Assembly (NCBI GenBank): GCA_963798855.1
Contig: CAWCUU010000002.1
Span: 434,001-498,000, forward strand
DNA from: CAWCUU01 sp963798855
Lineage (GTDB): Bacteria; Gemmatimonadota; Gemmatimonadetes; Longimicrobiales; RSA9
Length of the DNA stretch: 64,000 bases
Direction of reading: 5' to 3'
How positions within the stretch are numbered: position 1 is the first letter of the stretch; every line of letters starts with the position of its first letter. The position numbers and the translations under genes were made by a program. Of this stretch, positions 1 through 8,242 are shown in pieces. The notes under the pieces were generated by a model that saw nothing but the letters and a program-made list of their open reading frames with translations, did no database searches and was not told the origin of the DNA.

Positions 1-2
1 GT

Positions 3-245
3 ATGGCTGAGATGAGCGAGGAATGGCAGAAGGCCATGGACTCGCTGAGCGGCGACTCGCCCGATCTGGACGCCTACAAGCACGCGCTGGAAGAGATGAG
101 TGAGGAGCGCATCGACGCCCACGTCGCGATGCTGAAGACCGCCTTCGATGCGCGCGACGTGCTTACCGACGAGCAGCGCGCGAAGCTGCCCGACGTCGCG
201 AGGCAGGTGATGCGGCGGTGCTCCATGGGAGGCGAGGGCCGCTGA
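3..245 (+). CDS. Spy/CpxP-like small protein, 3' part
   Basis: The visible 80 residues are charged and helical, with the segment LTDEQRAKL near the C-terminus. This is the LTxxQ-type motif of periplasmic Spy/CpxP/ZraP metal- and stress-responsive chaperones. The reading frame starts at the very edge of the window, so the gene probably begins upstream and the signal peptide, if any, is not seen. An iron permease gene follows in the same direction, so a metal-stress role would fit, but that is inference. Family assignment rests on one short motif. Confidence 0.5.
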   Translation: MAEMSEEWQKAMDSLSGDSPDLDAYKHALEEMSEERIDAHVAMLKTAFDARDVLTDEQRAKLPDVARQVMRRCSMGGEGR

Positions 246-385
246 GAGCCGTCGTCGCCACAGAGAAGCACCCTGTCACCCGTTGAGGCGAGGCCTCCTG
301 GGTGAGCCAGTGTTTTCGGGCGAAGCCGCTCGAAGGAGCCCGGCCCACGGGAATCTCCCGGGCGCCGGGTTTCTCCGAATCCGGC

Positions 386-414
386 TTGACACGACCCACC
401 GGAGACGGTACCGT
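386..414 (+). promoter_or_regulatory. Promoter of the FTR1 iron permease gene
   Basis: TTGACA (386-391) and TACCGT (409-414) are separated by 17 bp, a near-consensus sigma-70-type promoter. Transcription would start at about 421, immediately before or inside the dyad at 424-440. Confidence 0.6.
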
Positions 415-423
415 TTTCGGGGA

Positions 424-440
424 TTGAGAACCGTTCTCAA
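424..440. promoter_or_regulatory. Fur-family-like operator dyad
   Basis: A perfect inverted repeat, TTGAGAAC-C-GTTCTCAA, with a one-base centre. Its core has the 7-1-7 form of Fur-type boxes (TGAnAAT/C-N-G/ATTnTCA). It overlaps the predicted transcription start of the iron permease gene, which is where a repressor site is expected. Identity of the regulator is inference. Confidence 0.6.
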
Positions 441-468
441 CTCCCGCGCCGACAGGGCAGGGGCGACG

Positions 469-483
469 ATGGGCGAAGCGTAA
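469..483 (+). other. Possible four-codon leader (MGEA) coupled to FTR1
   Basis: ATG GGC GAA GCG TAA follows a purine-rich AGGGGCG stretch at normal Shine-Dalgarno distance. Its stop codon overlaps the ATG of the permease in TAATG. The permease ATG has no better ribosome-binding site of its own, so termination-reinitiation is plausible. Confidence 0.35.
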
Positions 484-1484
484 TGGGCAGGGTTCGACCG
501 TACGAGCGAAACCGCCGCGATGCCGCGCTGGGCGTGTTCCTGACGTTGGCCGCGCTGCTGGTGGGTGGAGTCATGGTGTGGCAGGCGGTGACGGTGGCGG
601 GCGCTCCGGACCCGCTCGGGAGTCGGGCGTCGGGCGCGGCGGTGCTGGACATCGGGGTCCTCGTCTTTCGCGAAGGGCTGGAGTGCATCCTGGTGCTGGC
701 GGCGATTACGGCGAGCATGGTGGGGTCGAGCCGGTCGTACCGGATGCCGGTGGCGACGGGGGCGGCGGCCGGCTTCATCGCGTCGGTGCTGACGTGGCGC
801 TTGGCGGTGGGGATCATCGACGATCTGACGCAGAGCATCTCGGCGCTGCAGGTACAGGCGTTCACGGGTCTGCTGGCGATCGTGGTGCTGTTGGTCGTGA
901 TGAACTGGTTCTTCCACAAGATCTACTGGACCGGCTGGATCTCGGTGCACACGAAGCGGAAGCAGAAGCTGCTGCGGAGCGTGGATTCGGCGGATTCATC
1001 GCGGCTCCGGATCCTGCTCGGGCTGGGGCTTCTGGGCTTCACGTCGATGTACCGCGAGGGCTTCGAGGTCGTCTTGTTCCTGCAGAACTACCGGCTGAAG
1101 CTGGGCATGGGACCGGTGCGCAGCGGTCTGCTGATCGGGCTCGTGCTGTCGGGCCTGGTAGCGGTGCTGACGTTCGTGGCGAACCGGCGGCTGCCGTACC
1201 GGAAGATGCTGGTGCTGACGGGCGTGCTGCTCGGGATCGTGCTGCTGGTGATGGTGGGGGAGCAGGCGCAGGAGATGCAGCTCGCGCACTGGCTGCCGAC
1301 GACGCCGATTCCGTGGCTGAGTCACGTGCTGCCGGCGTGGATGGGGATGTGGTTCGCGGTGTTCCCGACGGTGGAGACGCTGACGGCGCAGCTGATCGCG
1401 GCGCTTCTGGTGGTCGGCTCCTACACGCTCGTGCGGATCCAGCTCGGGCGGGCGGAGGCGGAGGCGGCAGTAGCGACGGCGTAG
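483..1484 (+). CDS. FTR1-family iron permease
   Basis: Inner-membrane permease for iron uptake, 333 residues, with about seven hydrophobic helices. Two REGxE motifs, REGLE (residues 63-67) and REGFE (191-195), are the signature iron-translocating elements of the FTR1/EfeU family. An EfeU-type partner (EfeO/EfeB) is not adjacent, but the preceding gene encodes a Spy/CpxP-like protein. Expression is probably iron-controlled, because a near-consensus promoter is overlapped by a Fur-like dyad just upstream. The start at 483 gives a short cytosolic N-terminus followed by a membrane helix; translation may be coupled to a four-codon leader. The gene ends 39 bp from the convergent next gene. Confidence 0.9.
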   Translation: MGRVRPYERNRRDAALGVFLTLAALLVGGVMVWQAVTVAGAPDPLGSRASGAAVLDIGVLVFREGLECILVLAAITASMVGSSRSYRMPVATGAAAGFIASVLTWRLAVGIIDDLTQSISALQVQAFTGLLAIVVLLVVMNWFFHKIYWTGWISVHTKRKQKLLRSVDSADSSRLRILLGLGLLGFTSMYREGFEVVLFLQNYRLKLGMGPVRSGLLIGLVLSGLVAVLTFVANRRLPYRKMLVLTGVLLGIVLLVMVGEQAQEMQLAHWLPTTPIPWLSHVLPAWMGMWFAVFPTVETLTAQLIAALLVVGSYTLVRIQLGRAEAEAAVATA

Positions 1485-1523
1485 CGCGGCGCACGGGCCG
1501 ATCTGATCGGCTCGCAGCCGAGG

Positions 1524-2171
1524 CTACGGCCGGTCGACGGCCACGGTGGCTCCGTGGCGCTCCCGCAGAAGCTTTTCCAGGAAATCCACGTGCTCCTCGA
1601 GGTGATGCACCTGCTGCTCCAGCGCGTCGAGACGCTCCTCCAGCCGCGAGTCGTCGGCCGCGGGCGGCGGCAGCCTCACCGGCGCATCGAGCGCGACCGC
1701 AGGCAGCGCCAGGATGTGATCGATGACCTGCCGCAGCATCCGCGTCGGCGCGTACGAGGTGGACAGGGTCGTCGGAGTGACGAGCACGGAGAGCGCGGCG
1801 AGCACCTTGCGCCCATCGGCTCTCGGCACGAGCAGGCGGTGCTTCGTGCCGCCCGCGACGACGACGATCCGTGACCGCGCGGGCCCGACGCGCAGCGCCA
1901 CCCGCGTGATCTGCTCCGCCGGCACCTCGAACTGGCGCCACCCCGCTCGCGCGTTCGAGCGCAGGCACAGCAGGCGCTGCTCACTGATGAGGATGAGCCA
2001 CGGCCGGTGCAGCCACCGGGGCCTCGCGATCTTTCCGCGCGTGATGGAGAGGATCCGCTCGTCGGACTCCATCACGGCGGGCAGGTCACGCAGCTCGCGC
2101 ACGTTCCACCACCGCGAGCCCTCCCCCAGGGCCTGCAGCTGTTGATCGATGAGCCCGCGATCGATTGGCAT
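1524..2171 (-). CDS. PH-domain-like protein with C-terminal coiled coil
   Basis: 215 residues, function unknown. The middle (about 35-120) has the alternating beta pattern and WL-ILISEQRLLCL segment typical of bacterial pleckstrin-homology-like domains. The C-terminus (about 175-210) is a heptad-rich coiled coil (LEERLDALEQQVHHLEEH), which suggests oligomerisation. No signal peptide or membrane helix is visible. I chose the ATG at 2171 because GAGGA lies seven bases upstream; a longer frame to 2237 lacks a site. The gene is monocistronic, between the convergent FTR1 gene and the DUF3891 gene. Confidence 0.55.
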   Translation of the reverse strand: MPIDRGLIDQQLQALGEGSRWWNVRELRDLPAVMESDERILSITRGKIARPRWLHRPWLILISEQRLLCLRSNARAGWRQFEVPAEQITRVALRVGPARSRIVVVAGGTKHRLLVPRADGRKVLAALSVLVTPTTLSTSYAPTRMLRQVIDHILALPAVALDAPVRLPPPAADDSRLEERLDALEQQVHHLEEHVDFLEKLLRERHGATVAVDRP

Positions 2172-2316
2172 CGGTCCTCGAAGTTGGCGGAATCGCAGCT
2201 TCGGTCCATGGACCTTTGCGCGCAAGGTTCGGCCCACCGTCGAGTCGTGGCCGCGTCGAGGTAGGATCCGTGTTGCCGCTGGGGATGCGGCGGCCTGCGA
2301 CGGCCCGGATCGCCTC

Positions 2317-3022
2317 TCACACCCGCCCGCCGCCCACCCTTCCCTCCAGTCTCACGCGCGGCGCCGCGTCGATCGCCTCGGCGAGCGCCGCGTGCGATGG
2401 GAACGTGCTGTCTGCGAGCTCGATGGCGTCGACCGCGATCGCAAGGTCGGGCTCGTCCACCTCGTACGGCATCACGACCAGATGGCGATCGGCGTCGAGC
2501 CGCACGCGCCAGCGATCATAGGCCATTCTCGTCGTCCCAGCCCGTGCAGAACGTGAGCGAGATCAGGTCGCCGAGGCGCACGTAGACGTAGTCGCGTGCG
2601 AGCTCGTCGAGCGTGTGCCCGGAGCCGTCCACGAGGGCGTCCCTCGAAGCCTCCATCTCGCCAAAGAACGTCGCCCACTCGGGGTTCGTCCGGAAGCGAT
2701 CGTAGACGGTGACGGCGTGGTGCGCGACGAGCGCCGCGGCCCACGGGTCCTGCTCGAGCCGCGCGATCGCGCGCGGCCACACTCCCTGGCGCACCTCCGG
2801 GGCGGCGTTCACGAAATCCGCGATGCGACCCTCGGCGTCCAGCGCCGGCTCTGCGTCCGGCTCGCGCCAGCCGTTGTCGTGCTCGGCCACCGCCAGCAGG
2901 ATGGAATCGCGGCGAGGCCCGCTCGCGAGCGGGCGCCAGTGCTCCATGATCCGACCGGCGAGGGCGGCGTGGTCGGGCTGTGTGATCAGATGTACGCCGC
3001 CGTTGGCGCTTCGTACGATCAT
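2317..3022 (-). CDS. DUF3891-family protein, split by a frameshift
   Basis: The first frame (2516-3022) starts MIVRSANGGVHLITQPDHA, with QxDH and a DNGW segment, as in DUF3891 proteins, and ends at TGA just after SLTFCTGWDDENGL. The frame starting at 2526 continues YDRWRVRLDADRHLVVMPYEV...FPSHAALAEAIDAAP, which is the usual C-terminal third of the same family. The two frames overlap by 11 bp. A single indel near 2516-2526 would restore one protein of about 230 residues. The start at 3022 has a GAGGTGAGGAAG ribosome site. Biochemical function of the family is unknown. True two-gene coupling is the alternative. Confidence 0.7.
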
Positions 3023-3127
3023 CTGCTTCCTCACCTCTCCGATGAACGTCGCTCGGGAATGGTAGCGAGGCGCACCCGGCGCCGCGACTCGCGCGGGCGG
3101 CTCGCGACCGGGTAGTTTGCCGCGCAC

Positions 3128-4165
3128 ATGACCCGTACCGTGCTCATCGCAAGCTGGCTCGAGGCCGAGCACGTCGAGCGCATCAGGCAGGTCGATGATC
3201 GCCTCCACGTGTTGTACGAGCCTGCGCTGCTCGCACCGCCGAGGTACGCCGCCGACCACCAGGGCGGCGTGTTCGCGCGCACGCCGGAGCAGGAAGCCGA
3301 GTGGCGGCGGCTCCTCGCACGCGCGGAGATCCTCTTCGACTTCGATCGCGTGAACGCGCGCGAGCTGCCCTCCCTCGCGCCCCGCCTGCAGTGGATCCAG
3401 GCGACGAGCGCGGGGATCGGCGAGTATGTGCGACGCATGGGCTACGCCGAGTCAATGCCGCGCACCGTGGTCACGACGGCGAGCGGCGTGCACGCCCGGC
3501 CGCTGGCGGAGTTCTGCTTCATGGTCATGTTCGCGTTCCACAAGGGTCTGCTCCGCACGCTGCGTAACCAGCGGCGCGGGCACTGGGAGCGCTTCGCCGG
3601 CGCCGACCTGGAGGGGCAGACGCTGGTCATCGTCGGCGTGGGGCGGGTGGGGGTGGAGGTGGCGCGCCTCGGCAAAGCGTTCGGCATGCGTGTCGTGGGA
3701 GTGAAGCGCTCGACGCTCGGGATCGATCCGGCCGAATTGCATCTCGACGCGCTCTTCGCGCCCGGCGAGCTGCACCGCGCGCTCGCCGAGGCCGAGAACC
3801 TCGTGCTGATCGCGCCGCACACGCCCGAGACGGAGCACATGATCGGCGCGATCGAGCTCGCGCTGCTCCCGGCCGGGGCCGTCTTCATCAACATCGGCCG
3901 GGGCGCGCTGGTGGATGAGGACGCGCTCATCGATTCGCTGCGCTCGGGCGCGCTGCTCGGTGCCGGCCTCGACGTCTTCCGTGAGGAGCCGCTATCGGCG
4001 GACAGCCCCCTCTGGGAGATGGACAACGTGATCGTCAGCCCGCACTCGGCGAGCACGTCCGTGCGCGAGAACGCGCGCATCACGGATCTTTTCTGTCGGA
4101 ACCTGCGCCGCTTCCTGGGTGGGCAGCCGCTGCTGAACCGGCTCGATACGGTGCTCGGCTACTAA
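3128..4165 (+). CDS. D-2-hydroxyacid dehydrogenase
   Basis: NAD(P)-dependent dehydrogenase of the D-isomer-specific 2-hydroxyacid family (345 residues), interconverting 2-oxoacids and D-2-hydroxyacids; the substrate cannot be read from sequence. The Rossmann motif GVGRVG is at 170-175. The catalytic set is visible: Arg258 in NIGRGALVDEDAL, a Glu in DVFREEPL (about 286-287) and His306 in VSPHSAS. Length is normal. The gene diverges from DUF3891 with a 105-bp gap, and the next gene starts a few bases after its stop, so both may form one transcript. Confidence 0.88.
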   Translation: MTRTVLIASWLEAEHVERIRQVDDRLHVLYEPALLAPPRYAADHQGGVFARTPEQEAEWRRLLARAEILFDFDRVNARELPSLAPRLQWIQATSAGIGEYVRRMGYAESMPRTVVTTASGVHARPLAEFCFMVMFAFHKGLLRTLRNQRRGHWERFAGADLEGQTLVIVGVGRVGVEVARLGKAFGMRVVGVKRSTLGIDPAELHLDALFAPGELHRALAEAENLVLIAPHTPETEHMIGAIELALLPAGAVFINIGRGALVDEDALIDSLRSGALLGAGLDVFREEPLSADSPLWEMDNVIVSPHSASTSVRENARITDLFCRNLRRFLGGQPLLNRLDTVLGY

Positions 4166-4172
4166 CTTGTCA

Positions 4173-5394
4173 ATGGATCCGATGCTCGTGTTCTTCGCGC
4201 TCGCGGCGATCGTGCTCGCGGCGCTCTGGCTCGAGACGCACGTGGGTCCATTCCGGAAAATCGGCGCCGCCGCGACGGCGATCCTGCTGGCGCTCGTGCT
4301 GTCGAACCTCGGCCTCATCCCGGGCGAGTCGCCCGTCTACGACTTCATGCTCGGCCAGGCCGTGATCGCCGGCATCATCCTGATCCTTCTCAACGTGAGC
4401 CTGTCGTCCATCCGGGAGGCCGGCGCCCCGATGCTCGCCGCGTTCGGGATCGGCGCCGCCGGATCCGCGCTGGGCGCGGTGATCATGGCGTACGTGGTCG
4501 CGGCCGCCATCGGCGCCGACGCGTGGAGGCTGTCCGGGCAGTTCGCCGCCACCTACATCGGCGGAGGGGATGAACTTCGCGGCCGTCGGCCAGCAGCTGC
4601 AGACGCGGAGCGATCTCTTCACCGCCGGCATCGCCGCCGATGTCATCGTCACCGCGGTCTGGCTGGTGGCGTGTCTGGTGATCCCGGAGCTCTTGGGGCG
4701 GCGGGGACGGCCCGATCGTGCTTCGGTCCGGCCCGCCGCCCCGGCGCCGGCGGCACCCGACACCGCGGCGGCGACGCTGCCGTCGGACGCCGCCGCCCCG
4801 GCTCCGCCGCCGATCCCCGGCGCCACACCCGAGCCGTTCGGGCTGGACGCGCAGCTGCAGAGCAGCGGAGTACCGCTCCGGCTCACCGATTTCGCGGGGC
4901 TCGCGAGTCTGACGCTCGGCATCATGTGGGGTTCCGACCTGCTCGCCGCGCTCGTTCCTGCCGTGCCCCGCCTCATCTGGCTGACGACCGTGGTGCTGCT
5001 GCTCGCGCAGGTCCCGCTCATCCGCAGGCTGTCCGGCGGCGTCGTGATCGGCAACTTCCTGCTCCTGCTCTTCCTCGCCAGCAACGGCGCGAAGTCCGTG
5101 ATCTCCCACATCGTCGAGGTCGGGCCGGCGATCTTCTGGTTCGCCGCGGGCACCGTCGCGATCCACGGGCTCATCATCTTCGGCATCGGCTTCGCGCTGA
5201 GGATGAACGGCGACGTCATCGCGGTCGCGTCGCAGGCGAACGTGGGCGGCTCGACGACCGCGATGGCGCTGGCCGGGGCGCGACGCCGGCCGGAGCTGAT
5301 CCTGCCCGGCGTCGCGGTCGGGATGCTCGGCAACGCGCTCGGCAACTACATCGGCCTCGGCATCGCGTATCTCTCCAAGGGGCTGCTCGGCTGA
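4173..5394 (+). CDS. DUF819-family membrane protein, one frameshift
   Basis: Multi-spanning membrane protein of the DUF819 (YjcL) family, a putative transporter. The first frame (from ATG 4173; TTG 4167 also possible) encodes five helices and reaches GQFAATYIGGG. The frame entered at 4570 continues NFAAVGQQL and carries the remaining helices to GNALGNYIGLG, so together they make the full family length of about 400 residues. The break falls in GGAGGGGATG; one G fewer restores IGGGMNFAAV. A proline/alanine-rich cytosolic insert lies at about residues 190-215. It is in the same direction as the dehydrogenase, almost without gap. Confidence 0.75.
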
Positions 5395-5407
5395 AGGCGC
5401 CGCCTTC

Positions 5408-6226
5408 TCAGCGACCCTTCGCCGTGCGCTGCTGCCAAAGCACCGTCGCGCCGAGCAGGATCAGCGTCGCCAGCAGGATCGCGGTGGCCACGACGTCGAT
5501 CTGCGGGGGGAAGGCGGCGCGCCGGGCGCCGTAGACGTAAAGCGGGTAGGTCACGCGGCTGCCGGCGTTGAAGAGCGTGATGATGAAGTCGTCGAGCGAG
5601 AGCGCGAAGGAGAGCAGCGCGGCGGCGGCGATGCCCGGCGCGATGAGCGGTAGCGTGACCTCGCGCAGCACCCTGAACGGGGGCGCGCCCAGGTCCATCG
5701 CCGCTTCCTCGAGCGTCCAGTCGAAGCCACGGAGGCGCGCCTTCACCGTCAGCGCCACGTAGCTGATGGAGAACATGATGTGGGCGATGACGATGGTCGT
5801 GAATCCCATCGGGAAGCCGAGCTGCAGGAAGAGCGAGAGCAGCGACGAGCCGAGCACGACCTCCGGGGTGGTGAGCGGGAGCACGAGCAGCACGTTGATC
5901 GGGCCGCTGCCCCGGAATCGGTAGCGGGTGAGCGCGAGGCCGATGAGCGTGCCGAACACGGTCGCGACGGCGGTCGAGACCGTCGCAATGCGGAGGCTCA
6001 GCTTCATCGCCTCCACGAGCGCGGGGTAGCGGAACGGATGCGCCCATGCCTGCAGCGAGAAGCCTTTCCAGACGAAGTTGAACTTGCCGACCGGCTCGTT
6101 GAAGCTGTAGAGCACGATCACGAAGATCGGCAGGAAGAGATAGAGCAGAACGAGGAGCGCGACGACGTCCAGCACCCGCCCGGTCCAGGCCGAGGCGACG
6201 GCGCCGGTCCGCTCTCGCGCGCTCAC
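5408..6226 (-). CDS. potC: Spermidine/putrescine-type ABC permease (PotC-like)
   Basis: Second membrane subunit of a polyamine-type ABC importer, about 272 residues with six helices. The cytoplasmic EAA loop is EEAAMDLGAPPFRVLREVTLPL-like, which contacts the ATPase. Its ATG overlaps the stop of potB by 4 bp, and it is the last gene of the minus-strand operon potA-potD-potB-potC. Substrate (spermidine, putrescine or another cation) is inferred from the family. Confidence 0.85.
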   Translation of the reverse strand: MSARERTGAVASAWTGRVLDVVALLVLLYLFLPIFVIVLYSFNEPVGKFNFVWKGFSLQAWAHPFRYPALVEAMKLSLRIATVSTAVATVFGTLIGLALTRYRFRGSGPINVLLVLPLTTPEVVLGSSLLSLFLQLGFPMGFTTIVIAHIMFSISYVALTVKARLRGFDWTLEEAAMDLGAPPFRVLREVTLPLIAPGIAAAALLSFALSLDDFIITLFNAGSRVTYPLYVYGARRAAFPPQIDVVATAILLATLILLGATVLWQQRTAKGR

Positions 6227-7065
6227 GCGAGCTCCTCCGTGCCGAGCACGCGCGCGTACGCGACCACCAGCACCGTGATGATCAGCATCAGCACAACGGA
6301 CAGCGCGGCGGCGAGCGGATAGTCGCGAACGTACAGGAACTGGCCCTGGATCACCGAGCCGAGCATCCGCTGGTTCGGACTGCCGAGCAGCTCCGCGTTG
6401 ATGAAGTCACCGCACGCCGGGATGAAGGTGAGCAGGCTGCCCGCGAAGACGCCGGGCAGCGACAGCGGGAGGACGACCTTGAGGAAGGCCCGGCGAGGAG
6501 CGCAGTACAGATCCCGCGCCGCCTCGACGAGCCGCCGGTCGATCTTCTCGAGGCTGACGTAGATCGGCAGCACCATGAAGGGCAGGAAGTTGTAGGTAAG
6601 CCCTCCGATCACCGCCCAGCGAGTGTTCAGCAGCCTGCCTTCGGCCGGAAGCAGGTGCATCCAGCCGAGCAGCCCCACGACGGCCCCGTTGTCGTTGAGG
6701 ATCGTCTTCCAGGCGAAGGTCCGGACCAGGAATGTGACGAACAGGGGTAGGACGACGAACCCGAGCAGCAGGTTCTTCAGGCGGCGCGCGCGGAACGCGA
6801 TCACGTAGGCGAGCGGGTATCCCAGCAGGAGCGCCAGCACGGTCGCGCCGAGCGCATAGCCCAGCGAGCGGCCGAGCTGCTCACCGTAGTCGGTGAACGC
6901 CCGCTGATAGCCGTCCCACCAGGGAGCGCCTTCGGCGGCAAAGGAGGTCCTGGCGAGCGCGAGGGTCGGCACGATGTAGAAGAGGACCAGCCACAGGATC
7001 CCCGGAGCGGTGAGCAGCCAGGGGACCAGAGGGTGTCGGCTGCCGCCGCCTGCGGTACGGGCCAT
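6223..7065 (-). CDS. potB: Spermidine/putrescine-type ABC permease (PotB-like)
   Basis: First membrane subunit of the polyamine-type importer (280 residues). It begins with a helix LLTAPGILWLVLFYIVPTLAL and has the EAA-type loop VEAARDLYCAPRRAFLKVVLPLS. It lies 7 bp behind potD and overlaps potC by 4 bp, showing translational coupling within the operon. Confidence 0.85.
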   Translation of the reverse strand: MARTAGGGSRHPLVPWLLTAPGILWLVLFYIVPTLALARTSFAAEGAPWWDGYQRAFTDYGEQLGRSLGYALGATVLALLLGYPLAYVIAFRARRLKNLLLGFVVLPLFVTFLVRTFAWKTILNDNGAVVGLLGWMHLLPAEGRLLNTRWAVIGGLTYNFLPFMVLPIYVSLEKIDRRLVEAARDLYCAPRRAFLKVVLPLSLPGVFAGSLLTFIPACGDFINAELLGSPNQRMLGSVIQGQFLYVRDYPLAAALSVVLMLIITVLVVAYARVLGTEELA

Positions 7066-7072
7066 GAGCGGT

Positions 7073-8242
7073 CTAGGCGCCTATCGCGTCCTGGAACAAC
7101 CGGCTGAACTCGCGGTCCTCCTCGTCGTCGAGCGTGCGGAAGACGTGGAGCCGGGCGCGCAGCTCGGGCGGCGGATTGACGAGCGGGCTGGAGGCGAGGG
7201 CCGGGGCAAGGCGCGACAGCTCCGCCATCGCGCCCTCGACGGGAGAGAGGTACCGGGTCGCCCGGACGATCCGCGCCGACACGGCCGGCTCGTAGACGTA
7301 GTTCATCCAGGCCATGGCGCCGTCCACGCGATCCGATGGACCGGGAATCAGCATGTTGTCCGTGAAGCGGATGCCGCCTTCATTCGGCACGATGAACCGG
7401 AGGTCCGGATTGTCCCCCACCAGCCCCTCGATGTCGCCCGACCACGCCATGGCCACAGCCACGTTGCCGCTCGCGAGGTCCTCGGTGTAGTCGTTGCCGG
7501 TGAAGGCGCGGACCTGCCCGTTCTCTCGATACTTCCTGACGGTCGCGCACGCCGCTTCGACATCGGCCCTCGTCGCGCTTTTCGGCTCCCTGCCGTCAGC
7601 CAGCATGATGAGGCCGAGCGTGTCGCGCATCTCGGTCAGCATGGTCATCCGTCCCCTGAAAGCGGGGTCGAACAGGTCCGCCACGCTCGTCAGCTCCCGG
7701 CCCGTCTGCTTCGGGTCGTAGGCAATGCCCGCCATTCCCGAGAGCCACGGAACGCTGTACCTGCGGCCGGGATCGAAGCTCACGTCACGCAGCTCCTCCA
7801 GAAGCCGCGCCTTGTTCGGGAAGAGCCCGTCGTCCAGGGGACGGCAGTAGCCGAGCCGGATCATGCGCGCCACGGTCCAGTCGGTCAGCACGACGACGTC
7901 CCGGTCGATACTCTGCCCGCGCTTCAGCGGCTCGGCGATCTTCGCGAAGTACTCGGCGTTGTCGTTGACGTCCTCCCTGTAGTCCGCGTGGATGCCCGTC
8001 GCCTTCTCGAAGTCGGAGGTGGTCTCGGAGTCGATGTAGATCGGCCAGTTCGAGATCCTGACCGTAGGCGGCGCGCCGCCGCTGCCGCCCGAGCCGGATG
8101 TCCCGGGGTCGCACGCGGCGAGGAACGAGCCGGCCAGCGCCAGCCCTCCCGCGGCGAATGCGGTCCGCCCGAGGAAGTCTCTCCGGCTCAGCGCCTGCGC
8201 CACCCGGTCCTCGGACCGGAGCGGGTGGAGCTCGGTCCTCAT
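7073..8242 (-). CDS. potD: Polyamine-type ABC substrate-binding lipoprotein (PotD-like)
   Basis: Periplasmic binding protein of the PotD/PotF type, 389 residues. The N-terminus has a twin-arginine motif (SRRDFLGR) followed by a hydrophobic stretch and the lipobox LAAC, so it is probably Tat-exported and lipid-anchored. The mature part begins with VRISNWPIYIDSETTSDFEKATG, typical of spermidine/putrescine-binding proteins. The start ATG overlaps the stop of potA by 4 bp. Confidence 0.85.
   Translation of the reverse strand: MRTELHPLRSEDRVAQALSRRDFLGRTAFAAGGLALAGSFLAACDPGTSGSGGSGGAPPTVRISNWPIYIDSETTSDFEKATGIHADYREDVNDNAEYFAKIAEPLKRGQSIDRDVVVLTDWTVARMIRLGYCRPLDDGLFPNKARLLEELRDVSFDPGRRYSVPWLSGMAGIAYDPKQTGRELTSVADLFDPAFRGRMTMLTEMRDTLGLIMLADGREPKSATRADVEAACATVRKYRENGQVRAFTGNDYTEDLASGNVAVAMAWSGDIEGLVGDNPDLRFIVPNEGGIRFTDNMLIPGPSDRVDGAMAWMNYVYEPAVSARIVRATRYLSPVEGAMAELSRLAPALASSPLVNPPPELRARLHVFRTLDDEEDREFSRLFQDAIGA

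Noticed and set aside
283..483. 66-residue reading frame before FTR1
   Set aside because: It spans the predicted promoter and operator and has no ribosome site or family resemblance.
1039..1968. Long antisense reading frames opposite real genes here and elsewhere
   Set aside because: They are Arg/Ala/Pro-rich shadows expected in high-GC DNA and lack family motifs.
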